In this document: in pieces, positions 1 through 5,651 of the stretch
How the letters are laid out: each line of letters opens with the position of its first letter
Numbering within the stretch: the stretch's first letter is position 1
Assembly: GCF_938017615.1 (NCBI RefSeq)
Contig: NZ_CALIJA010000159.1
Span: 1 to 9,090, forward strand
Origin: an uncultured Campylobacter sp.
Lineage (GTDB): Bacteria > Campylobacterota > Campylobacteria > Campylobacterales > Campylobacteraceae
DNA length: 9,090 nt
Reading direction: 5' to 3'
Translations under genes and position numbers: made by a program
The notes under the pieces: generated by a model
What the model saw: the letters and a program-made list of their open reading frames with translations, nothing else
The model's database searches: none
Told to the model about the DNA's origin: nothing

Positions 1-55
1 ATTTTGGTGTCATTCTTGTTCCTCTTTCTTCGTATTTTAATTCCTTGTTGTTCAT
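1..55 (-). CDS. partial phage protein, N-terminus only
   Basis: This is the start of the next gene of the leftward operon, cut by the window edge after 18 codons. The visible residues read MNNKELKYEERGTRMTPK. The ATG at 55 overlaps the TGA of the YopX gene in an ATGA arrangement, which suggests translational coupling. A G-rich ribosome binding site (GGGGGAAG) lies a few bases upstream inside the YopX coding sequence. Too little is visible to name a family. The start itself is well supported by the overlap and the binding site. Confidence 0.6.
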   Translation of the reverse strand, partial: MNNKELKYEERGTRMTPK

Positions 56-435
56 TTTTCTTCCCCCTTATTTTCTAGTAGTTCTGGATTTTCGTAGATA
101 TTGCCGAGGACTTCAATCTCCCACATACAATTAAAGTGGTCCATAAGCGCGCCTCTATCACAACCAAACGCGCCCATTTCGTCATCATATCTAACGACTT
201 GCGTATGCGCTTCCCCGCCCGCATCGTCGTATTTGATTATATCCCCCTCATAAATTTCGCGCCCGTTTTTATCTTCCATTCCCGTATATTGCATAATATT
301 GAAGGGTCTTTGTTCCGGGGTCCCGGGAAAAATTTCCCAAGCCGGTAAGTGAAAAATATCACCCCAATTAAGCATTTTCTTATCTAGAACATTCCACGCT
401 CTAAATTTAATCTCTCCCATCGTCCTCTCCTTCAT
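52..435 (-). CDS. YopX family phage protein
   Basis: This 127-residue protein matches the YopX family, small phage and prophage proteins of unknown biochemical role first known from Bacillus phage SPbeta. The recognisable pattern starts near residue 9 with KFRAWN, followed by KKML. The central signature MQYTGMEDKNGREIYEGDII lies at about residues 48-67, and the typical end WEIEVLGNIYENPEL at about 105-119. The length is normal for the family. The start at 435 overlaps the end of the upstream 112-aa gene (stop at 407); a downstream ATG at codon 6 (MGEIKF) is an alternative start and would fit the family start better. It is a late member of the second operon, behind the antirepressors. Family assignment is firm; function is unknown. 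Confidence 0.88.
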   Translation of the reverse strand: MKERTMGEIKFRAWNVLDKKMLNWGDIFHLPAWEIFPGTPEQRPFNIMQYTGMEDKNGREIYEGDIIKYDDAGGEAHTQVVRYDDEMGAFGCDRGALMDHFNCMWEIEVLGNIYENPELLENKGEEK

Positions 436-745
436 ATAGTTTTTCTATGATTTGCTTTGCTTTTTCATATTTCTCACGCTGCCCTTTTTCGTGATAAAGC
501 CGAAAGGTAATATTGTCTAAAAACAAAAGATCGTATGTGATCGTTTTGGAGCATTTAAATTTTCCGTTTGCTGAAAAAGAAAATATCATAGTTCCAAAAG
601 AGCTCTCTTGCATAAGGCGAAAAGGGAAGTCCTCTTGTGTCTGCTCCCCAGCAATTTTAAAAAACGCCTTTTGCACCTGCTTTTTCTTATCCTTGATCTC
701 TACAAGCTCCCTTTGAAGCTCTTGTAGCTCGGTTTTATAGCTCAT
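407..745 (-). CDS. hypothetical phage protein, helical ends around a beta-rich middle
   Basis: I do not recognise this 112-residue protein. Residues 1-30 (MSYKTELQELQRELVEIKDK and on) are charged and heptad-like, probably a short coiled coil. The middle, about 40-85, is rich in F, I, T and S and probably forms beta strands. The end (EKYEKAKQIIEKLYEGEDD) is again helical and acidic. An AAGGA ribosome binding site stands about 9 bases before the ATG. The gene follows the 156-aa gene by 15 bases and overlaps the YopX gene, so it belongs to the same operon. No catalytic or metal-binding motif is visible. Confidence 0.7.
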   Translation of the reverse strand: MSYKTELQELQRELVEIKDKKKQVQKAFFKIAGEQTQEDFPFRLMQESSFGTMIFSFSANGKFKCSKTITYDLLFLDNITFRLYHEKGQREKYEKAKQIIEKLYEGEDDGRD

Positions 746-760
746 TGATTTATTCCTTGC

Positions 761-1231
761 TTAAATTTTATCTTTTCCTCTTTTTTTAGAACTTGCCGCT
801 TCTCTCATAGCTTCCCGCTCACGAGCCAGAAACTCTGCGCGCGCTTCCTCGCTCATTGCCAAAAGCGCCTCTAGGTTCTCGCACATTTTCTGCACTATTT
901 TTCCGCCGCGATGCCACCGAAAGCGCAGAAATCGCTGAAGCACATTTAAGTGCGGCGAGCCCGTGCCCTTGTGTGCGATCCACGCAAGCTCATAATCGCT
1001 TGCGACTAATTCGTACGCCTTGTAATACAACTCCTCTATTCGCTCTTTAAGCGCGGGCGTGATCGGATCTTTAAAGGCTAGATAGTAGTGCTCCGTCTCT
1101 ATCTGTAGCACTCCGCCTACTTTACGGAAGCGATCCGTGCGCCCGATCTTTCGGTCCTTACTTGCCTGTACATCTATCACGTAGAGCTTTTTGCCCTCGC
1201 GCTTTGCGAATTCTCTAGCGTTCATCCACAT
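761..1231 (-). CDS. hypothetical phage protein with lysine-rich tail
   Basis: This 156-residue protein is not recognised. It starts MWMNAREFAKREGKKLYVID, has a mixed alpha/beta-looking first half, an aromatic and basic stretch near 102-110 (RFLRFRWHRGG), an alanine/glutamate-rich helix near 120-145 and a basic tail (SSKKRGKDK). The basic patches would suit nucleic acid binding, but that is inference only. The ATG at 1231 lies inside the end of the Bro-N gene and is preceded by AAGGCAG at a usable distance; ATG at 1225 is an alternative start. The overlap implies translational coupling with the antirepressor. Confidence 0.7.
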   Translation of the reverse strand: MWMNAREFAKREGKKLYVIDVQASKDRKIGRTDRFRKVGGVLQIETEHYYLAFKDPITPALKERIEELYYKAYELVASDYELAWIAHKGTGSPHLNVLQRFLRFRWHRGGKIVQKMCENLEALLAMSEEARAEFLAREREAMREAASSKKRGKDKI

Positions 1232-1907
1232 AAAATATCTGCCTTAAAATTTCCGTGCTATAGGTGTTTACGCGTCCGTATCTAGGATCGATAACCGCGC
1301 CCATAAACGCCCCTTGTTCGTTGCTTAGTCGCGTTGCTTTTTTGCCGAGGCTCGGGATATGATAACCCTTTTGCGAAATGCCGTTTAAATTCATATATTC
1401 AATAAGCGTCATATAGTTATCGTTGTTTAAAAGACGATTGATATTGTGCCTAGCTTTTAACTGTTCTTTATGCAGGTCGCTTATATCGTTTTTTATGACT
1501 TTTATATCCTTTTCGTGCGCGGCTAGAATTTCGACCGAGCCTTGTAAAATTTCTATTTGCGAGAGCGGTTTTTGCGTATAGCTCCCCGTTTTTCTAATGC
1601 TAGGCAAAACCTCTTTATTTACCCACATCCTAAACGGCTTCGCGTTCGGTTTATTGCTCCGCATAAGCACGAAGTAAAGCTGCGGCTCGGTTATCATTGT
1701 AAAATTCTGCCTACCGCCTACGGTTTCAAAAGGGTATGAGTTTAACTCACTCCCTTCAAACTCCGATTTTATCGCCTCTGCAACTTTTGCTGGCGTTGTA
1801 AGTTCTAAAACCTTGCAAACGTCGGCTAAGCAAAAAAGCGGTTCGCCTGTCTCATCGACCGTAACTCTAATCTCAAAATTTTCGTTTTTAAAAATTTCTA
1901 GATTCAT
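1215..1907 (-). CDS. Bro-N family phage antirepressor
   Basis: This 230-residue protein begins with a Bro-N domain at about residues 1-110. The markers are a short beta-rich start (IFKNENFEIRVTVDETGEPL), FCLADVCKVLEL near 25-36, the ITEPQLYFVLMRSNKP stretch near 72-87, and the closing pattern FRMWVNKEVLPSIRKTGSY at 92-110. Bro-N proteins are DNA-binding, and in phages they usually act as antirepressors or regulators. The C-terminal part is helical up to about 165, then forms a small domain ending NTYSTEILRQIFY. It starts 3 bp after the AntA gene stop, with the AAAAGGA site inside that gene's end. Having two antirepressor-type genes next to each other points to lysogeny control. The exact target is unknown. 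Confidence 0.88.
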   Translation of the reverse strand: MNLEIFKNENFEIRVTVDETGEPLFCLADVCKVLELTTPAKVAEAIKSEFEGSELNSYPFETVGGRQNFTMITEPQLYFVLMRSNKPNAKPFRMWVNKEVLPSIRKTGSYTQKPLSQIEILQGSVEILAAHEKDIKVIKNDISDLHKEQLKARHNINRLLNNDNYMTLIEYMNLNGISQKGYHIPSLGKKATRLSNEQGAFMGAVIDPRYGRVNTYSTEILRQIFYVDER

Positions 1908-1910
1908 TTT

Positions 1911-2651
1911 TTATCCTTTTAAAATTTCATTTTGTTCTATAAAAAAGCGGTCATTATCGTTTGCATACGCCATAACCGCGCCTATCTCGCTATAAACGCC
2001 GTCCATTTGATACTGGATTTTGTTTAATAGCCTTACTATCTCGCTATCTTTGATGTTTTGCTTTTGCTTTAGCTCTTGCGTGCGCTTGCGATAAAAATCC
2101 CGCTCGGTTTTGGCGTTATGTAGCATCGCTCTTAGGTTTTCCTCTTTTTGCTCGTAGCGTTCTATAACCTCCGCGTCGTAAATTACCCCGCGCTTGGCTA
2201 GTTCGGATTTTAGCTTTACGATAAGGGCGTTGTGCTGAGAAATTTGGGATTTGTAGCCGTTGATTACGTTCTGGTTATGTCTGCCTTGCGAGATCTGCAC
2301 CGCTCTAAGGTTTGAGATTTCGTCCACGTAGTATTGAAATTTAAGCGCTTGGAGTTCTTGCTCGCATTTGATGAAATACCGCCTAGCCTCTTTGCCGCGC
2401 TCGTTATTTTCTACCATACAAAGCTCTTTCGCCATATCCAGAGTGATAAAATACTCTTTGCGCGGTCTGCCTTTGGTGTAAGCCACTTGAATAATATAGT
2501 CTTGATTTAGGGCGAAGCCGTATTGAGTTATACGGCGAGTTATCCAGTCTGCAAATTTTGTATCTGGATTTAGAAATTTAAAAAGAATTTCTGCGTTCGC
2601 AGGGAAAGCACCTTGTAATTCTGCCGTCGGGAAAGTTAAAGATAGCTGCAT
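1911..2651 (-). CDS. AntA/AntB family phage antirepressor
   Basis: This 246-residue protein carries an AntA/AntB antirepressor domain at about residues 15-97. The signatures are TKFADWITRRITQYGF at 31-46, NQDYII at 49-54, GRPRKEYFITLDMAKELCMV at 61-80 and GKEARRYFIKCE at 87-98. Proteins with this domain relieve repression by a phage repressor, through protein contact or DNA binding. Residues from about 120 to 215 are long, charged helices, probably a coiled coil for oligomerisation. It is first in the second operon. It has a strong GGAGG ribosome binding site 7 bases before the ATG and its own AT-rich regulatory region upstream. The N-terminal 15 residues look unlike typical family starts, but no better in-frame start is evident. 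Confidence 0.88.
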   Translation of the reverse strand: MQLSLTFPTAELQGAFPANAEILFKFLNPDTKFADWITRRITQYGFALNQDYIIQVAYTKGRPRKEYFITLDMAKELCMVENNERGKEARRYFIKCEQELQALKFQYYVDEISNLRAVQISQGRHNQNVINGYKSQISQHNALIVKLKSELAKRGVIYDAEVIERYEQKEENLRAMLHNAKTERDFYRKRTQELKQKQNIKDSEIVRLLNKIQYQMDGVYSEIGAVMAYANDNDRFFIEQNEILKG

Positions 2652-2755
2652 CGCTATACCTCCATAAGTAAATTTTATTGTGGAAGTATAGCTATATAAT
2701 ACTTATAATATTCTTAAGAAAGTATATAGAATATCAAAAGTATTAATTAGTATAG
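2652..2755 (-). promoter_or_regulatory. promoter/operator region of the antirepressor operon
   Basis: This very AT-rich stretch separates two terminators from the AntA gene and must hold its promoter. On the minus strand, -10-like sequences (TATTAT, TATAAG) occur around 2694-2710, and GGAGG lies at 2659-2663. It contains a perfect 10-bp palindrome, TTCTTAAGAA, at 2711-2720. It also has several AAGTAT units starting at 2684, 2720 and 2738, with an inverted copy (ATACTT) at 2699-2704. These resemble operator half-sites. The exact -10 box is not decided, and the regulator is unknown; the 54-aa RHH protein encoded just upstream is one candidate. Confidence 0.45.
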
Positions 2756-2785
2756 TAAAAACTTTTTCTCATTTTTGAGAAAAAG
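2756..2785 (-). terminator. intrinsic terminator 2 of operon A
   Basis: On the minus strand a 9-bp stem (arms 2762-2770 and 2777-2785, CTTTTTCTC with GAGAAAAAG) encloses a 6-base loop and is followed by a run of Ts at 2757-2761. The orientation fits transcripts coming from the RHH gene. The stem is AT-rich, so its strength alone may be modest, but it works in tandem with the hairpin just before it. Confidence 0.7.
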
Positions 2786-2801
2786 CCCAAATTTAGGCTT
2801 T
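2780..2801 (-). terminator. intrinsic terminator 1 of operon A
   Basis: On the minus strand AAAGCC (2796-2801) pairs with GGCTTT (2782-2787) across an 8-base loop and runs into TTTTT. The first arm overlaps the last codons of the RHH gene. Together with the next hairpin it forms a double stop at the end of the first operon. The two stems share bases, so only one can form at a time. Confidence 0.55.
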
Positions 2802-2957
2802 GCCTCTGCTTTCAAGCTCCTTTGCTATTAGATGATAAATGTAGGTAGTAACGGGTAAGCCTACTTCATCAGCCCTTTTTTGCAGCTCCTCGCGCATTTT
2901 GTCGCTAACCTTTAGTTGTATAAGGTTGCTACCTTTAGTTTCTTTTTCCTCTGCCAT
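2793..2957 (-). CDS. small ribbon-helix-helix (Arc/CopG-like) DNA-binding protein
   Basis: This gene encodes 54 residues, starting MAEEKETKGSNLIQLKVSDK. Residues 11-18 (NLIQLKVS) suit the paired beta strand of a ribbon-helix-helix fold. They are followed by helix DKMREELQKRADEVG and a second helix TTYIYHLIAKELESRG. The length is typical of stand-alone RHH repressors, which bind DNA as dimers. The AAGGAG ribosome binding site lies inside the last codons of the upstream gene, 1 base away, so the two are coupled. It is the last gene before the double terminator and lies directly before the antirepressor promoter. It may regulate that promoter; this is inference. Confidence 0.75.
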   Translation of the reverse strand: MAEEKETKGSNLIQLKVSDKMREELQKRADEVGLPVTTYIYHLIAKELESRGKA

Positions 2958-2958
2958 T

Positions 2959-3312
2959 TTATCTCCTTTGGGTTATCCACTTATTCAGGATTTGAATAGC
3001 TATCTTAGCTAAATTTTTATAATCTTTTTTATCGTAGCATTGCAGTAGCTCGGGTGCGTCCTGCCTTAGGCAAGAAATTCCCCTTAAAGTTAGTCTGCAT
3101 CCTATGAAATAGAAATTTAGGCTAACGTCTTTGTATTCGATAAGCCCTTCATCTCGCAAAAAGCTCATACAATCGCCTACAAAATGGACTTCTATATCAG
3201 GGGCTACCGCCGAAATTTCGGAAGCGTCGAATTTTATCCTCTTTGGGAAGCTTTTAGTCAGAGCAGCTAATATCAGCCCCACGCATTCGTCGAATTCATC
3301 TAAGCTAGCCAT
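2959..3312 (-). CDS. hypothetical phage protein, possible winged helix
   Basis: This 117-residue protein is not recognised. Residues about 5-60 are helical, and the stretch MSFLRDEGLIEYKDVSLNFY followed by LTLRGISCLR (about 49-82) has the look of a winged-helix recognition region: helix, short strand, wing, then a 'LTLRG' helix. The end is helical and basic (NLAKIAIQILNKWITQRR). A strong GAGAGGA site lies just before the ATG. The start overlaps the end of a 26-aa HTH-like reading frame in another frame. A DNA-binding role is possible but not proven by the sequence. Confidence 0.7.
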   Translation of the reverse strand: MASLDEFDECVGLILAALTKSFPKRIKFDASEISAVAPDIEVHFVGDCMSFLRDEGLIEYKDVSLNFYFIGCRLTLRGISCLRQDAPELLQCYDKKDYKNLAKIAIQILNKWITQRR

Positions 3313-3385
3313 CTATCCTCTCCGCCAGCTCTCTTTGAGTGATGCCTAGCTCGCCGCAGACTTTTTTAACGATATTTTCGCTCAT
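3305..3385 (-). pseudogene. 26-aa HTH-like reading frame, probably a truncated XRE-type regulator
   Basis: The ATG at 3385 overlaps the TGA of the zinc-ribbon gene (ATGA), and the frame runs 26 codons to a TAG inside the next gene's first codons. The peptide starts MSENIVKKVC and contains GITQRELAERI, which is the first two helices of an XRE/Cro-type HTH (the 'LGITQRELAE' pattern). The recognition helix that should follow is missing: the frame stops right after ERIDG. It therefore looks like the remnant of a Cro-like gene cut by the 117-aa gene's start. It could still be translated as a coupling peptide. Confidence 0.5.
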
Positions 3386-3618
3386 TCCTCGTCCCCCCTT
3401 TCGCAAATAACGCTAAACTCCGCCGCGGGATTATTTTTAAGCTCTAGCAGTATCTCGTAAAGCCTGATAAAATAATTCATATCTCCCCTGACGCCGAAGC
3501 TCCGACCGCAGACGGGGCAGGCATAAACGGTGGAGCCTAAATCTGCTATGATCTCCGTTTTGCACTGCTTGCAGACCATCTTTAGCTTTTTGATATTTAA
3601 TATTTTTTCCTCTGCCAT
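3382..3618 (-). CDS. small zinc-ribbon protein
   Basis: This 78-residue protein has a four-cysteine zinc ribbon: CKQC at about residues 16-19 and CPVC at about 34-37. The two knuckles are separated by a short beta-hairpin-like stretch (KTEIIADLGSTVYA). A helical tail with YEILLELKNNP follows, and the C-terminus is acidic (GDEE). A clear AAAGGAG site stands before the ATG. Such small ribbons occur widely in phage early operons with undefined roles. A Cys at residue 72 (VICERG) is extra. Overlapping frames in this stretch were judged to be shadows. Confidence 0.75.
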   Translation of the reverse strand: MAEEKILNIKKLKMVCKQCKTEIIADLGSTVYACPVCGRSFGVRGDMNYFIRLYEILLELKNNPAAEFSVICERGDEE

Positions 3619-3672
3619 TTGCTCTCCTTTGTAAATTTATGCGATTATACAAAAAACACGCATTAAAAACGT

Positions 3673-4152
3673 TTAAAACGGGATCGTGTTACCGCCGTCA
3701 TCGTATTTGGCGCTTTGCGGAGCGGGTTTGCGACTTTGGCTAGGGGCTTGCCCTCCCTGCGAATATCCGTAGCCCGAATTGTTGCCATAGTTGTTTTGAT
3801 AGCTGCTCCCGTTAGAATTCTGCCCGCCTTGATTGCTGCCTAGCATCTCTAGGCTCTCTACCTCTACTACGTGCTTACTGCGGTTTTGTCCGCTTTGATC
3901 CTGCCACTGCTCCAGCTTTAGCCGCCCCTCTACGGCAAGCTTTGAGCCTTTGCGGAGGTATTGATTTGCGACCTCCGCCGTGCGCCCGAAAAACTTCAGA
4001 TCTATAAAGCAGGTTTCCTCTGCTGTTTCCCCTTGCGCGTTCTTAAATTTTCTCGTTATGGCGATCCCCGAGTTCCCGACGCAATAGCCACCCTGTGTGT
4101 ATCTCAACTCAATATCCCTTACTAATCTACCCAATAATATGACTTTGTTCAT
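3673..4152 (-). CDS. ssb: single-stranded DNA-binding protein
   Basis: SSB binds single-stranded DNA during replication and recombination, usually as a tetramer. The 159-residue protein shows the OB fold at about 1-105 (MNKVILLGRLVRDIELRY, then CFIDLKFFGRTAEVANQYL and LAVEGRLKLEQW). A low-complexity G/N/S/Q linker runs at about 106-145, and the C-terminal tip is DDGGNTIPF, which keeps the IPF end that partner proteins bind. Its start lies 26 bases inside the HNH gene, and its AAGGAG site is within that gene. The first 12 codons differ in wording from an older ssb start preserved at 4791, so this N-terminus appears to have been supplied by the inserted endonuclease element. Confidence 0.96.
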   Translation of the reverse strand: MNKVILLGRLVRDIELRYTQGGYCVGNSGIAITRKFKNAQGETAEETCFIDLKFFGRTAEVANQYLRKGSKLAVEGRLKLEQWQDQSGQNRSKHVVEVESLEMLGSNQGGQNSNGSSYQNNYGNNSGYGYSQGGQAPSQSRKPAPQSAKYDDGGNTIPF

Positions 4153-4744
4153 CTATGAGCTCCTTATAAATTTTTCTATGATATATTTTTAAGATTTGAT
4201 TTTTAGAAACAGGCATAGTTTTGGCCACAGAGCAAGCGCTAGCCCCTTGCTGTTGTAATATAAGGATTGTTTTGATCTGGTCTGGCGTCAGCTTTCTTCT
4301 TGCTTTGCCGTTTTTTGAGGCAGTGGCTCTGCCTATTTCTGATCTATTCCATTTGTCAAGACGAATAGCCGACATTCTTATGCTTTTTTCGCTCGCTTTG
4401 GCAAGCCCCGTTTTGTAAGAGTGGGCTATGTTTTCTTTGGCAGTCGCCCACTCTAAATTCTCAAGCCGATTATCGGTTTTTACGCCATTTTTGTGATTTA
4501 TTTGCGGCTTACGATCAGGGTTTACCAAAAAGGCTTCACAGACCAACCTATGGACGGGCTTTTTGCTTTGTTTTCTATTTTTGTGTAAACTAACATAATC
4601 ATACCCATTATTATCAGTTACCTTTTTAAGCCATAGCCCTTTATGGTTTGGGTTATATTTGTTGGCCTTGGGGTGGCTAAAAACCATCCCGCCATCAGTA
4701 ATAGAATAAAGGCCCTCATATCCAATAACTGGTTTTATTTTCAT
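4127..4744 (-). CDS. free-standing HNH homing endonuclease (NUMOD4 + HNH + C-terminal HTH)
   Basis: This 205-residue protein has the layout of a phage homing endonuclease. A NUMOD4 motif lies at about 4-25 (KPVIGYEGLYSITDGGMVFS). An HNH_3 nuclease core lies at about 64-101, with HRLVCEAF (His65), QINHKNG (Asn83/His84) and DNRLENLEWAT. A C-terminal helix-turn-helix for DNA recognition lies at about 152-192 (KLTPDQIKTI, then SACSVAKTM). Its ATG overlaps the stop of a 16-codon ssb remnant in an ATGA arrangement, and its last 26 bases overlap the current ssb start. Base use is more AT-rich than the recT and recE neighbours, in keeping with recent transfer. It probably cuts ssb alleles that lack the insertion. 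Confidence 0.92.
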   Translation of the reverse strand: MKIKPVIGYEGLYSITDGGMVFSHPKANKYNPNHKGLWLKKVTDNNGYDYVSLHKNRKQSKKPVHRLVCEAFLVNPDRKPQINHKNGVKTDNRLENLEWATAKENIAHSYKTGLAKASEKSIRMSAIRLDKWNRSEIGRATASKNGKARRKLTPDQIKTILILQQQGASACSVAKTMPVSKNQILKIYHRKIYKELIDEQSHIIG

Positions 4745-4791
4745 AGTACGCCCCCGCGAGTTAAATTTCCGATTAAGACGACCTTATTCAT
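4741..4791 (-). pseudogene. ssb: orphan 5' fragment of the original ssb gene
   Basis: A 16-codon frame reads MNKVVLIGNLTRGGVL and then stops. The first 12 residues are a textbook SSB start, with 8 of 12 identical to the MNKVILLGRLVR start of the complete ssb further left; by hand count about 22 of 36 bases match. It keeps the original ribosome binding site (GGAGGAG in the end of recT) and the ATGAATAA overlap with the recT stop, so it marks the ancestral recT-ssb junction. After codon 12 the ssb sequence is broken and runs into the endonuclease ATG. Confidence 0.88.
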
Positions 4792-5641
4792 TTCTTAACT
4801 CCTCCGCCAGCGCGTCAATGCTATTCGGATCAGATAGATACGCTCTAGCCTCATCAGGATTCATCCTCTCCATCCGCTTTTCGGCTTCGATTTCGCTCAC
4901 GCCTCTCGCTACTAGTTCATTTTGCAGGGCGTCAAGCGGTAGCACTTCTTCGCCTACGTCTATCTCTAGCGGCGCGGTTTCGATGATCTCCTCTGCGGGC
5001 TCTGCTTTTTGCTCCGCGGCTTTGGCTAGGAATTCATTTAGGTTTTGCGTCTGCTTTGCCTTTGGCATCTCTTTTATTTCGTTTATATCCTCAGCTTCAT
5101 CGCTAGTTTTTAGCCCATATTTGACCTCGGGAAAAAACTCGTTTATAAAAAAGCTTTGCGCGCGATATTTCATCATTAGCTCGGGCATAGTTTGCCACTT
5201 TGAGCCGTTTTTGCTTAGCCAGCCTTCGCGGCGCGCCATATCCATCGTGATCGTAGTGCCACGCAGTAGTTGCCCTGTTTGAGCGTCCACGGCTTCGCAG
5301 TGCGCGCTTTGTCCGTCGGGGCTTAAAATGGTGTTTAATCGCCCTTTTAAAAGCCCGCTGGAATTTAATCGCGCGACTAAAAATTTCGTCTCGAAACTCG
5401 GTTTGCCGTGAATGATGTAGATGCTCTGCGCCACTTCGAGCGCACCTAAATTCATGCGCTGGGCGAGATCAAGTACGATAATAGCCGCGCCGATAGTTGC
5501 CTCTTTATCACCCTTGCGTAAATGCGCAGGGAAAAAGTCGGTAGCTACAAATGCTTTGGCTTTTCTTTGCTCTAGTTCAAATTTCTTTACCTCTAGCTCT
5601 AGTTTTTGCCCTTGCGGGTCAAGGGGTTGTAATTGGTTCAT
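4784..5641 (-). CDS. recT: RecT-like single-strand annealing protein
   Basis: The 285-residue protein is assigned to RecT-type phage annealing proteins, which coat single-stranded DNA made by the partner exonuclease and anneal it to homologous strands. Supporting stretches are LGALEVAQSIYIIHGKPSF at about 65-83, the WLSKNGSKWQTMPELMMKYR region at 141-160, and FFINEFFPEVKYGLKTSDEAED at about 164-185. All are characteristic of a RecT subgroup in this kind of operon. Residues 190-285 form an acidic, low-conservation tail that could contact SSB or other partners. It lies 10 bp after the recE-like gene. Its stop overlaps the original ssb start. The order exonuclease, annealing protein, ssb supports the call. 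Confidence 0.85.
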   Translation of the reverse strand: MNQLQPLDPQGQKLELEVKKFELEQRKAKAFVATDFFPAHLRKGDKEATIGAAIIVLDLAQRMNLGALEVAQSIYIIHGKPSFETKFLVARLNSSGLLKGRLNTILSPDGQSAHCEAVDAQTGQLLRGTTITMDMARREGWLSKNGSKWQTMPELMMKYRAQSFFINEFFPEVKYGLKTSDEAEDINEIKEMPKAKQTQNLNEFLAKAAEQKAEPAEEIIETAPLEIDVGEEVLPLDALQNELVARGVSEIEAEKRMERMNPDEARAYLSDPNSIDALAEELRNE

Positions 5642-5651
5642 AATCTATCCT

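Noticed and set aside
3437..3652. Arginine-rich 71-aa minus-strand frame overlapping the zinc-ribbon gene
   Set aside because: It lies in another frame of the zinc-ribbon gene, which has a CxxC pair motif and a proper ribosome binding site; the arginine-rich composition is typical of a shadow.
4818..5282. Serine/alanine-rich plus-strand frame of 154 aa
   Set aside because: It is antisense to recT, with low-complexity composition and no start signal.
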